A DNA stretch of 64,000 nt from Castellaniella sp. MT123. Lineage in GTDB: Bacteria > Pseudomonadota > Gammaproteobacteria > Burkholderiales > Burkholderiaceae_B. Within the stretch, counting starts at the first letter, position 1; every line of letters starts with the position of its first letter. Under the pieces are notes generated by a model. That model had not been told where the DNA came from. It worked only from the letters and a program-made list of their open reading frames with translations, and searched no databases. Location of the stretch: positions 2,542,001 through 2,606,000 of the forward strand of contig NZ_CP154879.1 in NCBI RefSeq assembly GCF_039614765.1, in the 5' to 3' direction. Positions 48,395 through 57,306 of this stretch are shown one piece after another. The position numbers and the translations under genes were made by a program.

Positions 48395-49672
48395 ATGTCG
48401 CAACTGATGGTCGTTTCCATGCTGCTGTTCTTCGGCCTGACCGTGCCGGTGGCCGTGTCCATCGGGCTGGCCACCATGGTCGGGGTCGGGTTCGACGGGC
48501 ACATGACGTGGCTCGTGATCGCCCAGCAGCTCTACGCCGCGCTGGACAAATACCCGCTGATGGCTGTGCCTTTCTTCATCCTGGCGGGCAACCTCATGGA
48601 GGCCGGCGGGATTTCGGAACGCATGGTCGAGTTCGCCAAGAGCGTGGTGGGTGGCGTTCAGGGGGGGCTCGCCTGCAGCTGCGTGCTGACCTGCATGATC
48701 TTCGCCGCGGTCGCCGGCTCCAGTGTGGCGACCACCTTCGCGGTGGGCTCGATCCTGATCCCGGCCATGGTCAAGCACGGCTATCCCGCGCCCTTTGCGG
48801 CGTCCCTGCAGGCCTCGGCGGCCGAATTGGGTGTCATCATCCCGCCGTCGATCCCCATGATCCTGTTTGCCGTGTCCACCGACACTTCGGTGGGCGAGGT
48901 CTTCATTTCGGGGATTGGCCCGGGGATCCTGATCGTGGTGGGGCTGATGCTCTACGTCTGGCTGTATGCCAGGCGAAATGGTCTGGGCACCCATGACGGC
49001 GACGGCCGTCTGCCGGTCTGGGCCGCCTTCCGGAAGGCCTGGTGGGCGCTGCTCATGCCGGTCATCATTCTAGGCGGCATCTATGGCGGCATCTTCACGC
49101 CCACCGAAGCCTCCGCCGTGGCCGTGGTCTACGCCCTGTTCGTGGGGGTCTTCATCTATCGCCGGCTGAACTGGGCCATTCTGGGGCGCACCTTCCACAG
49201 CTCCGTGATGTCCACGGCCATCATCATGTTCATCATCGCCAACGCCGGGGTGTTCGGGTTCCTGCTGAACCGCGCCGGCGTGCCGATGGCGCTGGGCGAA
49301 TGGCTCAGCCATTTGTTCGGCAGCGAAGTCACCTTTCTGTTGGGGGTGAATGTCGCGTTGTTCATCATCGGCATGTTCATTGAGACTTCGGCCTCCATCG
49401 TGGTGCTGGCGCCCTTGCTGCTGCCCGTGGCTACCCAGTTCGGCGTGGATCCGGCGCACTTCGGGGTGATCATGGTGGTGAACCTGGCGCTGGGCATGGT
49501 GACGCCGCCTTTCGGCGTGAACCTGTTCGCCGCCTGCACGGTGGCGAAAGTCCCCATCGAGCGGCTGATCCGGCCGCTGCTGCCCTTCGTGGGCGTGGTG
49601 CTGACCTGCCTGATGGTCATCACCTATTGGCCGGGCTTGTCGCTGTTCTTCCGGGATCTGGTGTATCGGTGA
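48395..49672 (+). CDS. TRAP transporter large permease (DctM), set 2, 425 aa
   Basis: About twelve-helix large subunit. Landmarks are YPLMAVPFFILAGNLMEAGG, AAVAGSSVATTFAVGSILIP, and GVIIPPSIPMILFAV. The start at 48395 was chosen because the upstream open frame lies within dctQ. Last gene of the plus-strand TRAP unit, followed by a strong hairpin. Confidence 0.95.
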   Translation: MSQLMVVSMLLFFGLTVPVAVSIGLATMVGVGFDGHMTWLVIAQQLYAALDKYPLMAVPFFILAGNLMEAGGISERMVEFAKSVVGGVQGGLACSCVLTCMIFAAVAGSSVATTFAVGSILIPAMVKHGYPAPFAASLQASAAELGVIIPPSIPMILFAVSTDTSVGEVFISGIGPGILIVVGLMLYVWLYARRNGLGTHDGDGRLPVWAAFRKAWWALLMPVIILGGIYGGIFTPTEASAVAVVYALFVGVFIYRRLNWAILGRTFHSSVMSTAIIMFIIANAGVFGFLLNRAGVPMALGEWLSHLFGSEVTFLLGVNVALFIIGMFIETSASIVVLAPLLLPVATQFGVDPAHFGVIMVVNLALGMVTPPFGVNLFAACTVAKVPIERLIRPLLPFVGVVLTCLMVITYWPGLSLFFRDLVYR

Positions 49673-49708
49673 CGCGTCTGCGGCGTGGCGGGGTTGCCGT
49701 CGCGCCGG

Positions 49709-49752
49709 CATGACGCGGCCAGGCCTGGTTTCCCGAGCCTGGCCGCGTCATG
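49709..49752. terminator. Bidirectional hairpin between convergent TRAP sets
   Basis: A perfect 16-bp inverted repeat (49709-49724 and 49737-49752, arms beginning CATGACGCGGCC) with a 12-nt loop separates the convergent dctM (set 2) and dctP (set 3). There is no long T-tract, but position and stem strength fit a two-way terminator. Confidence 0.7.
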
Positions 49753-49795
49753 TTATCGACGGACCGCCGTCCTGGATCCGGGGCCAGGACCTGGA

Positions 49796-50803
49796 TCAGG
49801 CACCCTTGCGGATTTCCTTCAATTGGTCCTGCACCGCGTTCCATAGGTCCGGCCCCACGGACTTCTTGATCTGCGCGTTGACCGGGGTGATCGTCTCGCG
49901 CATGCGCTGCACTTCCTGTGCGCTGACGGTGTTGACCTGCATGCCGTCCGCCTTCAGCTGACTCAGCGCCTTGTCGGCTTCCGCGCGGGTGTCTGTGCGT
50001 TCGAAGTCGCGGCTGGCCTGGGCCGCCTGCATCAGGATGCCGCGCTCGTCGGCGCTCAGGCCGTCCCACCACTTCTTGCTGGCCGTGACGATCCAGGGGC
50101 TATAGACGTGGTTGGTGACGCTCAGGTACTTCTGGACCTCGTAGAACTTGCTGGACAGAATGGTGTTGAAAGGATTCTCCTGGCCGTCGACGGTCTTGGT
50201 TTCCAGCGCGGTGAACAGTTCCGAGAAAGGCAGGGGCACGGCGTTGGCGCCCAGCCGCTGGAAGGTGTCCAGGAAGACGTTGTTCTGCATGACGCGCAGT
50301 TTCAGGCCGCTGAAATCCTCGGCACGCTCGACCGGCTTCTTGCTGTTGGTCAGGTTGCGGAAACCATTCTCCCAGTAGACCAGGCCGACCATGCCCTTGT
50401 CTTTCAGCTTGTCCATGATGTCCTGGCCCGTCTTGCCATCCAGCACCTGGTCGGCCTCGGTGCCGGAATTGAACAGGAAGGGCGTGTCCCACAAGGCCAT
50501 CTCCGGCGTGATCCCTACCAGGGTGGCGGTCGAGCCCACCATCATTTCCTGGGCGCCGCCGATGAGCGCTTGCTGCATCTGGATGTCCGAGCCCAGGGCC
50601 GCCGCGCCAATGGCCCGGATCTTCATCTTGCCGCCGGACAGTTTGGCGACTTCATTGGCAAAGACCTGGACGGCGCGGCCCTGGTTGGAATCCTGGTTGA
50701 GGCCGTAGCCGAAGCGGATCAGGCGGGTTTCGGCGGCGTGGGCCGACAGGCCCATGGCGCCCGCCGCCAGCGTGGCGACAAGGAACAGCATCTTGATTTT
50801 CAT
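49796..50803 (-). CDS. TRAP transporter solute-binding protein (DctP), set 3, 335 aa
   Basis: Periplasmic binding subunit with a signal peptide ending near LSAHAA (residue 24). It has the DctP signature region DFSGLKLRVMQNNVFLDTFQ with ligand arginine and ETKTVDGQENPFN. The start at 50803 follows AAGGAG. It is the last gene of the gntK-dctQ-dctM-dctP operon, so gluconate or a related sugar acid is the likely ligand (inference). Confidence 0.92.
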   Translation of the reverse strand: MKIKMLFLVATLAAGAMGLSAHAAETRLIRFGYGLNQDSNQGRAVQVFANEVAKLSGGKMKIRAIGAAALGSDIQMQQALIGGAQEMMVGSTATLVGITPEMALWDTPFLFNSGTEADQVLDGKTGQDIMDKLKDKGMVGLVYWENGFRNLTNSKKPVERAEDFSGLKLRVMQNNVFLDTFQRLGANAVPLPFSELFTALETKTVDGQENPFNTILSSKFYEVQKYLSVTNHVYSPWIVTASKKWWDGLSADERGILMQAAQASRDFERTDTRAEADKALSQLKADGMQVNTVSAQEVQRMRETITPVNAQIKKSVGPDLWNAVQDQLKEIRKGA

Positions 50804-50856
50804 GGGACTTCTCCTTGGGTAAAGGGGTTCGCCGTTTTGGGGCGGTTGCCGACGTC

Positions 50857-52137
50857 TCAGCCCAGCCAGCGGACTGGAGCGGTGACGATCTGGGGGAAAG
50901 CAACGAGCAGCACGAGCAGGAGCACGTAGACCAGCAGGAAGGGGGCGACGCCTTTGACGACGGCTTCCATCCGGACGCCGCCGACGCCGCCCACCACGTT
51001 CAGCACCGTCCCCACCGGCGGGGTGATGAGGCCCAGACAGCCGGTGAAGACGAACATGAAGCCGAAATAGATTGGATCGATGTGCGCCTTCAGGGCCAGC
51101 GGCAGGCAGACGGGAGCGAAAATCAGGATGATGGGCGTCAGATCCATGGACGTGCCGACCAGCAGCAGGAAGATCACCATGCAGGTCATGAACAGTTTGG
51201 GGTGGGCCAGGATCGGTTGGAACAAGGCGGCGAGCTGGTTGGGCAGGTCCGCCAGCGTAATCATGTAGGCCGCCACCGTCGCGGCGCCGCACAGGAACAT
51301 CACGACTGCCGTGGTGATGCTGGAGGTCACCAGCACCTCATAGGCGGCTTTCCAGGACAGCGCCTTGTAGATAAAACGCGACACCAGAAATGCATAGACG
51401 GCCGCGACCACGGCCGCCTCGGTCGGGGTGAAGACACCGAAGCGGATGCCGCCGAGGATGATGACCGGCATGAAAATCGCCCACGTGCTGTCGGCGATGG
51501 CCTTGCGGCGCTGCGCCGGGGTGGTGCGCTGGGCAGCGGGCAGGTTGCGTCGGCGGGCCACCAGCCGCCAGGCGATCAGCAATGCCCCGCCCATCAGAAT
51601 ACCGGGCACTACACCGCTGATGAACAGCTTGCTGATGGACGTATTGGTGGTGACACCGTAGATAATGAAGGGCAGCGAAGGCGGAATGATCGGACCGATG
51701 ATCCCGCCCGAGGCCAGCAGGCCGGAGCTGTAGTCCAGCGGGTAATTCTGCTGGCGCATCATGGGCAGCAGAATGGTGGCCAGGGCTGCTGTGTCGGCAA
51801 TGGCCGAGCCGCTCATCGAAGCCAGCAGCACCGAGGCGAAGATGGTGACGTAGCCCAGCCCCCCGGGGATATGGCCGACAAAGGTGCGCGCCATGTCGAT
51901 GATCCGCTGGCTCAGACCGCCGGCATTCATCAGTTCGCCCGCCAGCACGAAAAATGGCACGGCCAGCAGCGGGAAACTGTCGAATCCGGCCTGAAGATTT
52001 TGCGCCAGCAGCTGGGTGTTGAAAAAATCCAGCTGCCACATCAGCGCCACACCGGACACCAGCAGGGCGATGGCGATGGGTATCCCGATCGACATGGAGC
52101 CGAACAGGACAGCGAGGAAAAGCAGGGTGATTTCCAT
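50857..52137 (-). CDS. TRAP transporter large permease (DctM), set 3, 426 aa
   Basis: Large membrane subunit with about twelve helices. Landmarks are FPLLAVPFFVLAGELMNAGG, LASMSGSAIADTAALATILLP and IIPPSLPFIIYGV. It lies between dctQ and dctP of the gluconate-type operon, 15 nt after dctQ. Confidence 0.95.
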   Translation of the reverse strand: MEITLLFLAVLFGSMSIGIPIAIALLVSGVALMWQLDFFNTQLLAQNLQAGFDSFPLLAVPFFVLAGELMNAGGLSQRIIDMARTFVGHIPGGLGYVTIFASVLLASMSGSAIADTAALATILLPMMRQQNYPLDYSSGLLASGGIIGPIIPPSLPFIIYGVTTNTSISKLFISGVVPGILMGGALLIAWRLVARRRNLPAAQRTTPAQRRKAIADSTWAIFMPVIILGGIRFGVFTPTEAAVVAAVYAFLVSRFIYKALSWKAAYEVLVTSSITTAVVMFLCGAATVAAYMITLADLPNQLAALFQPILAHPKLFMTCMVIFLLLVGTSMDLTPIILIFAPVCLPLALKAHIDPIYFGFMFVFTGCLGLITPPVGTVLNVVGGVGGVRMEAVVKGVAPFLLVYVLLLVLLVAFPQIVTAPVRWLG

Positions 52138-52152
52138 GACAGTGTCCTTGCT

Positions 52153-52641
52153 TCACCCGCGCAGGCGGTCCAGGATGCTTTGCTTGAAGAGAATGACCAC
52201 CATGGCGGCGGCCATGAATAGCGTCGCGGCAGCTGCGATCGACAGCGGATATCCGATCACGGGGCTGTAGCTGTGCATGCCGGCGATGACCTGGTCCCAT
52301 GCTCCCTTGATTACCATGGACAGGACGACAAAGCCGATCACGCCGGCCAGCGCATCCAGGACAGGGCGCGTGCGGGGGCCGGCGCGGTCCACCAGCAAGT
52401 CGAAACTCAGGTGCCGCTTCTCATAGGCGGTAACGACCGTGCCCATGCATACCAGCCAGATGAAGAGCAGGCGGGACAGCTCCTCGTAGATCACCAGGCC
52501 CGTGCCGAAGGCATAGCGCAGCACGACGTTGCTGAAAACGGCAATGACCATCAGCGCCAGAGTGATGGCCATGAAGGCTTCAGCCGTCTTGCGGATCAGG
52601 GGCTTGCCGGTCCGACCGGATTCCGGTTCAGCGGGATGCAT
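52153..52641 (-). CDS. TRAP transporter small permease (DctQ), set 3, 162 aa
   Basis: Small membrane subunit with four helices and the DctQ pattern (FSNVVLRYAFGTGLVIYEEL). The start at 52641 is preceded by GGAG and overlaps the end of the gluconokinase gene by 14 nt, pointing to translational coupling. Confidence 0.9.
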   Translation of the reverse strand: MHPAEPESGRTGKPLIRKTAEAFMAITLALMVIAVFSNVVLRYAFGTGLVIYEELSRLLFIWLVCMGTVVTAYEKRHLSFDLLVDRAGPRTRPVLDALAGVIGFVVLSMVIKGAWDQVIAGMHSYSPVIGYPLSIAAAATLFMAAAMVVILFKQSILDRLRG

Positions 52642-53200
52642 GTGGTCTCCTTTGCAGCCAGTCGCATGCGCTGGCAAGAATGTGGTCCAGCGGCTGTTCG
52701 CTATCCAGATGCAGCAGTCCGGCCTCGTCGACTGGCGGCTCCAGCGCGGCAAACTGGCTGTCGATCAAGGTGGCGGGGAAGAAATGGCTGGCACCTCGTC
52801 CAGCGACACGCTGCGCCGCCGCATCGCGCCCGACGTCGAGCCAGATGAAGGCCAGGTCCGGCACGTGGTCCCGCAGCCGCTGGCGGTAGGTGCGCTTCAG
52901 GGCGGAGCAGCTCAGGACGACGCCGTCTGGCGCGTGCCGGGCAAGTTCCCGGCCTAGAGACTCCAGCCAGGAGTGGCGGTCTTCGTCTGTCAACGGGATG
53001 CCGGTGCGCATCTTGGCGTGATTCTGTTCGCTGTGAAAGGCGTCGCCTTCCACGAAGGTCCAGTGCTGGCGACGGGCCAGGATCTCGCCGACCGTGGACT
53101 TGCCGCTGCCGGAGACCCCCATGACGACGACCGCCTGAGCCGGCGGCGCATGGCTGTCTTCCTGATCGCCGGCAGACAAAGATAGCGCTATCTTTTGCAT
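52628..53200 (-). CDS. gntK: Gluconokinase, 190 aa
   Basis: Phosphorylates gluconate to 6-phosphogluconate. It shows the P-loop VVMGVSGSGKSTVGEILA, the GDAFHSEQNHAKM substrate block, DEDRHSWLESL and the SCSALKRTYRQRLR segment typical of GntK. With the ATG at 53200, codons 2-7 coincide with the palindromic operator at 53179-53194. Either repression acts inside the reading frame or translation begins further in. The next in-frame ATG (53122) would remove the strand before the P-loop and is less convincing. First gene of the TRAP set 3 operon, divergent from a LacI-family gene. Confidence 0.9.
   Translation of the reverse strand: MQKIALSLSAGDQEDSHAPPAQAVVVMGVSGSGKSTVGEILARRQHWTFVEGDAFHSEQNHAKMRTGIPLTDEDRHSWLESLGRELARHAPDGVVLSCSALKRTYRQRLRDHVPDLAFIWLDVGRDAAAQRVAGRGASHFFPATLIDSQFAALEPPVDEAGLLHLDSEQPLDHILASACDWLQRRPHASR
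53179..53194. promoter_or_regulatory. GntR-type (LacI family) operator 1, at gntK start
   Basis: AAGATAGCGCTATCTT is a perfect 16-bp palindrome (18 bp with flanking A and T) with the central CG typical of LacI-family operators. An identical copy lies at 53296-53311, 117 bp away. It overlaps the first codons of gntK as called. Confidence 0.85.
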
Positions 53201-53282
53201 TGAAAAAAATGACCTTGCGTGAAGTTATCCCTGGTACACCCTGGCGCGGCGCGACTGTCGGGATGCTGCTGCGAATCAGGTC

Positions 53283-53311
53283 TTGATGAGGCGCTAAGAT
53301 AGCGCTATCTT
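53283..53311 (+). promoter_or_regulatory. Promoter of the lacI-family gene with embedded operator 2
   Basis: TTGATG (53283-53288) and TATCTT (53306-53311) are separated by 17 nt. Operator AAGATAGCGCTATCTT (53296-53311) covers the spacer and the whole -10 element, so the regulator should repress itself. The two operators share TGCAT 3' of the dyad, which makes a 22-nt direct repeat with one mismatch. Confidence 0.75.
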
Positions 53312-53339
53312 CTGCATGACGACATTAGGGAATTCCTCT

Positions 53340-54404
53340 ATGAAACATGACGCCACGTCCCGTGACGGTTCAAGGCGGGACCGGGGGACACGGGCCCGCA
53401 GTCGGGCGACGGGCCGGGTGACGCTGGCGGACGTCGCCGCCCTGGCTGGGGTCAGCCCCATCACGGCGTCGCGCGTGGTGGCCGGCAAGACGACGGTGCG
53501 GCCTGAACTGGCGGATCGGGTGCAGGATGCCGTCGCCCGACTGGGCTACCGCCCGGATCCGTCCGCTCGGGCGCTGGCATCGGCCAAGAGCGGCCACATC
53601 GTGGTGCTGATTCCCCTGCTGTCCAATACGCTGTTCACCGAACTGCTGGAAGCGATCCAGGATGTCATGTGGGATGCCGGTTACCCCATTTTCGTCGGCA
53701 TCACGCAATATCAGCCGAGTCGCGAGGCGGCCTTGCTGGAAAACTACTTGTCGCATCGGCCAGCGGGCCTGATCTTGACTGGATTTGATCGCAGTGACGT
53801 CGTGCGCCGCCTGATCGCGGACAGTCGCACACCGTGCGTGCATGTCATGGAGCTTAGCGACGAGCCTGGCGTACATTGTGTCGGGTTCTCCCAGGTCGAC
53901 GCGGCCGAGACGGTGGCCCGGCATTTGCTGGACCGGGGGCGGCGGCGCATCGCGTTTGTGGGCGCCCAGCTGGACCCCCGCACGCTGGAGCGTGCCGATG
54001 GTTTTCGCCGCGCCCTGAGCCTGGCGGGCCGCTACGACCCGCGTCTAGAGGTTCTCGATGCGAGACCGTCCTCCGCCGCCTTGGGGGCGGAGGCCTTTCG
54101 CCGATTGCTGACCGCGCATCCCGACGTGGATGCCATGTTTTTCTGTAATGACGATTTGGCCCATGGCGCGTTGCTGGAGGCTTTGCGGCTTGGCATCCCG
54201 ATTCCCGATCGTGTCAGCGTGGTGGGTTTCAATGACCTGCCGGGCAATGAGCAGATGCTGCCCCCGTTGACCAGCCTGCGCACGCCGCGTCGCGAAGTCG
54301 GCGATGCGGCGGCGAAAATGCTGCTACGGCTGATCCGGGACGAAACCGTGCCAACCCCGGTGATCGATCTGGGATTTGCCCTGAAAATTCGCGAGAGCAG
54401 TTAA
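53340..54404 (+). CDS. gntR: LacI-family regulator, probable gluconate repressor (GntR-like), 354 aa
   Basis: N-terminal LacI HTH and hinge helix (VTLADVAALAGVSPITASRV, then RPDPSARALASAKS) and a periplasmic-binding-protein-like effector domain. A basic N-terminal extension of about 30 residues precedes the HTH. The start at 53340 follows AGGG; the ATG at 53316 touches the operator and has no ribosome site. It is divergent from gntK and the TRAP genes, and two identical palindromes lie in between, so gluconate or 6-phosphogluconate-responsive repression is likely (inference). Confidence 0.87.
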   Translation: MKHDATSRDGSRRDRGTRARSRATGRVTLADVAALAGVSPITASRVVAGKTTVRPELADRVQDAVARLGYRPDPSARALASAKSGHIVVLIPLLSNTLFTELLEAIQDVMWDAGYPIFVGITQYQPSREAALLENYLSHRPAGLILTGFDRSDVVRRLIADSRTPCVHVMELSDEPGVHCVGFSQVDAAETVARHLLDRGRRRIAFVGAQLDPRTLERADGFRRALSLAGRYDPRLEVLDARPSSAALGAEAFRRLLTAHPDVDAMFFCNDDLAHGALLEALRLGIPIPDRVSVVGFNDLPGNEQMLPPLTSLRTPRREVGDAAAKMLLRLIRDETVPTPVIDLGFALKIRESS

Positions 54405-54452
54405 GTTCGGTTCACCCGCGGGTTTGAATCGCGCCCCGAGGGTGAACCGAAC
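54405..54452. terminator. Long inverted repeat between convergent lacI-type gene and topB
   Basis: GTTCGGTTCACCC (54405-54417) pairs perfectly with 54440-54452, and the stem extends by four more base pairs after one mismatch. It starts directly after the regulator stop and ends 7 nt before the topB stop. It is likely a shared terminator, although no T-tract is present. Confidence 0.65.
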
Positions 54453-54458
54453 CGCGCG

Positions 54459-57155
54459 TCAGAACGCCGGGCTGTCGTCGTCCTGCGATTCCGCTGCGGC
54501 CTTCCTGGCCGTGGTGGCGCCGGTTTTGGCGGCGGACTTGGAACTGGCCGCCGCACGGGTCGATTTGGCGGTCTTGCCGGCGGATTTGGTGGTTTTTGCC
54601 GCGCTGGCCTTGGCGGTGGATGACGCTTTTGCCGCCCCCGCCTTGGCCGTCGCGGCGGTCTTGGCAGCCGGCTTGCCCGCTGCGGCCTTGGCCCCCGGCT
54701 TCGGTGCCCGTGCCTCGAATTCGAAGCCGATCTTGCCGTCGTCCTGGCGCACCAGATAGGCCTTGAATTTGCGGTTGGTGCGGCTGGATACGAAACCGTC
54801 GAATAGTTTCGTCTTGCCGGTGGCCAGCAGCTGGCTCATCTGCTCGGCCGGGATTTCCTGCTGCAGGATGACCTTGCCGCTGCGGAAATCACAGGTCTTG
54901 GCCGGCCCCACCGAATGTTCGCAGACGTAGTTCATGCCGTGCTCGAAGACGCGGCCGCCGCATTTCGGGCAGGCGCCCAGCGGCGTCTGACCGGAAAAAT
55001 CGACGGCTTCGGCGTCCTCGTCTTCCTTCTGGCCGAAGTCGAACTCCAGCTTGAATTCGTCGGTGATGCGCAGCACGGCAGCGAATGGCCGGCCCATCTT
55101 GCTGATGAATCCGGTCAGCGGCCCGAGCGTGCGTTTGGCCAGCAGTTCCTCGACCTCGGGGACTTCGAAGGTGCGCCCGCCCGGGTGTTTGCCGATGGAA
55201 AAATCGCAGACCGTGCAGGCGTAACGGCGGTAGTTTTCCTTCACGACGCCGCCGCATTTCGGGCAGGGTGTCTTCAGGGTCGCATAGTCGCCGGGGACGG
55301 TATCGCGCTCGTATTCCTTCGCGCGTTTGACGATCACCTGCGTCATCTGCGCAATCTCGCGCATGAAGGTCTCGCGGTCCAGCTGGCGCTGCTCGATCAG
55401 TTTCAGCTGGTGTTCCCATTCGCCGGTCAGTTCCGGCGAGGTCAGTTCGTTGACCCCCAGGCCGGCCAGCAGCGTCATCAGCTGGCGCGCCTTGGCGCTG
55501 GGGATCAGGTCGCGGCCTTCGCGGCGCAGATAGCCTTCGTTCAGCAGCCCTTCGATGATGGCAGCGCGCGTAGCCGGCGTGCCCAGCCCGCGCTCGGACA
55601 TGGCTTCGCGCAGCGCCTCGTCGTCCACCAGTTTGCCGGCGCCTTCCATGGCGGACAGCAGCGTGGCTTCGTTGAAGCGCGCGGGTGGTTTGGTGACCAG
55701 CGCGCGGGCCTCGATGTCTTCGGTGCGTACGCGCTCGCCCTCGGCCACGGCAATCAGGGATGCGTCGTCACCCTGTGCCTCGCGGCCGTAGATGGCCAGC
55801 CAGCCCGGCGATACCAGGACCTTGCCGTCGGTCTTGAAATGGTGGCCGGATACCTGGGTGATGCGCGTGGTGATACGGAATTCCGCCGCCGGGAAGAACA
55901 CGGACAGGAACCGCCGCGTCACCAGTTCGTAGATCTTGAATTCGGCGTCGCTGAGTTCGCGCGGCACCTGCAGGGTCGGGATGATGGCGAAGTGGTCGGA
56001 GACCTTCTTGTCATCGAAAATCCGGCGATTGGGCTTGACCCAGTCCTGGGCCACGACCTGGGCGGCAAAGGGCCGCACGGAACGGGCCACGCCCGATTCG
56101 CTGTCGGAGAGCCCCTGCATGGTCTGCTGCACGGTGCTCACGTAATCCTGGGGCAGATAGCGCGAATCGGTTCGGGGGTAGGTCAGGGCTTTATGGCGCT
56201 CGTACAAGGTCTGGGCCAGGGACAAGGTGGTCTTGGCCGAAAAGCCGAAGCGCGAATTGGCCTCGCGCTGCAGCGTGGTCAGGTCGAACAGCGCGGGCGA
56301 CATCTGGGTACTGGGTTTGGATTCCTCGGTCACCGTGCCGGGTTGTTCGCGGCAGGCCGCGACGATGGTCTGTGCCGCACTGGCCGACCACAGGCGCGAA
56401 TCCCGGGCGTCCGGGTCCTGTTCGTTCTTTTTGAAGGCCGGGTCGAACCAGCGGCCTTCGTACAGGCCGGCGGCGGCGACGAACGTGGCGTGGACCTCCC
56501 AGTAGTCGCGGGTGATGAACTGGCGGATGCGGTCCTCGCGCTCCATCACGATGGCCAGCGTCGGGGTCTGCACACGGCCCACGGGCGTTTTGAAGAAGCC
56601 GCCGTCCTTGCTGTTGAAGGCGGTCATGGCGCGTGTGCCGTTGATGCCCACCAGCCAGTCGGCCTCGGCGCGCGAGCGGGCGGCGGCCTCTAGTGGCTTC
56701 ATCGTCTCGTCGTCGCGCAGGTTGGCGAAGGCCTCGCGGATGGCCGCCTGGGTCATGGATCGCAGCCACAGCCGCTGGATGGGCTTTTTAACCCCCGAAT
56801 ACTGCACGATATAGCGGAAGATCAGCTCGCCCTCGCGGCCCGCGTCGCAGGCGTTGATGATGGCACCCACGTCCTTGCGCTTGAGGAGTTTGACCAGCAG
56901 CTTCAGGCGTTCGGTGGATCGCTTGTCGGCAGGGCTGAGTTCAAACTGTGGCGGGATGACCGGCAGATGCGCAAAACTCCATTTGCCGCGCACGGGGTCG
57001 TTGGGCGCCACCAGGCCAAGCAGATGGCCGACGCTGGAGGACAGCACGAACTGCTCGCTCTCGAAGTAGTCCCCCTCGCGGGTGAATCCCCCCAGGGCCC
57101 GGGATATATCCAGGGCAACCGACGGCTTTTCGGCAATGATCAGAGTTTTAGTCAT
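54459..57155 (-). CDS. topB: DNA topoisomerase III with basic C-terminal tail, 898 aa
   Basis: Type IA topoisomerase that decatenates DNA. The Toprim domain starts MTKTLIIAEKPSVALDIS and includes NACDAGREGELIFRY. The catalytic tyrosine region is YPRTDSRYLP (about residue 330). Two zinc-ribbon-like segments follow: CPKCGGVVKENYRRYACTVC, and CPKCGGRVFEHGMNYVCEHS. The last 80 residues are almost only Ala, Lys, Thr and Ser, like a histone-H1-type tail, ending in SQDDDSPAF. Such a tail would add non-specific DNA binding (inference). Confidence 0.95.
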   Translation of the reverse strand: MTKTLIIAEKPSVALDISRALGGFTREGDYFESEQFVLSSSVGHLLGLVAPNDPVRGKWSFAHLPVIPPQFELSPADKRSTERLKLLVKLLKRKDVGAIINACDAGREGELIFRYIVQYSGVKKPIQRLWLRSMTQAAIREAFANLRDDETMKPLEAAARSRAEADWLVGINGTRAMTAFNSKDGGFFKTPVGRVQTPTLAIVMEREDRIRQFITRDYWEVHATFVAAAGLYEGRWFDPAFKKNEQDPDARDSRLWSASAAQTIVAACREQPGTVTEESKPSTQMSPALFDLTTLQREANSRFGFSAKTTLSLAQTLYERHKALTYPRTDSRYLPQDYVSTVQQTMQGLSDSESGVARSVRPFAAQVVAQDWVKPNRRIFDDKKVSDHFAIIPTLQVPRELSDAEFKIYELVTRRFLSVFFPAAEFRITTRITQVSGHHFKTDGKVLVSPGWLAIYGREAQGDDASLIAVAEGERVRTEDIEARALVTKPPARFNEATLLSAMEGAGKLVDDEALREAMSERGLGTPATRAAIIEGLLNEGYLRREGRDLIPSAKARQLMTLLAGLGVNELTSPELTGEWEHQLKLIEQRQLDRETFMREIAQMTQVIVKRAKEYERDTVPGDYATLKTPCPKCGGVVKENYRRYACTVCDFSIGKHPGGRTFEVPEVEELLAKRTLGPLTGFISKMGRPFAAVLRITDEFKLEFDFGQKEDEDAEAVDFSGQTPLGACPKCGGRVFEHGMNYVCEHSVGPAKTCDFRSGKVILQQEIPAEQMSQLLATGKTKLFDGFVSSRTNRKFKAYLVRQDDGKIGFEFEARAPKPGAKAAAGKPAAKTAATAKAGAAKASSTAKASAAKTTKSAGKTAKSTRAAASSKSAAKTGATTARKAAAESQDDDSPAF

Positions 57156-57306
57156 GTGGTTCCATTGGCGGCCATTTTATGACCACGATAGCGCGGATCA
57201 TACGAGGGGGCATCCCACCATGCAAGTCACCGTGCCTGGGCGCTGTCCGTTGGCGGGGGTGTTGGATGACTGGCGGCAGCCGCTTTGGTGCGAGCGTGAC
57301 GTGCGG

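Noticed and set aside
53296-53319. Possible leader peptide MQKIALS on the minus strand next to operator 2
   Set aside because: The seven codons are simply the duplicated operator repeat read in the minus direction; no ribosome site or attenuator follows.
53316-53339. ATG at 53316 as start of the LacI-family gene
   Set aside because: It lies directly against the -10/operator and has no ribosome site; 53340 has AGGG upstream.
54418-54440. GGTTTGAATC resembling a tRNA T-loop
   Set aside because: It lies in the loop of the terminator-like inverted repeat, with no acceptor, D or anticodon arms.
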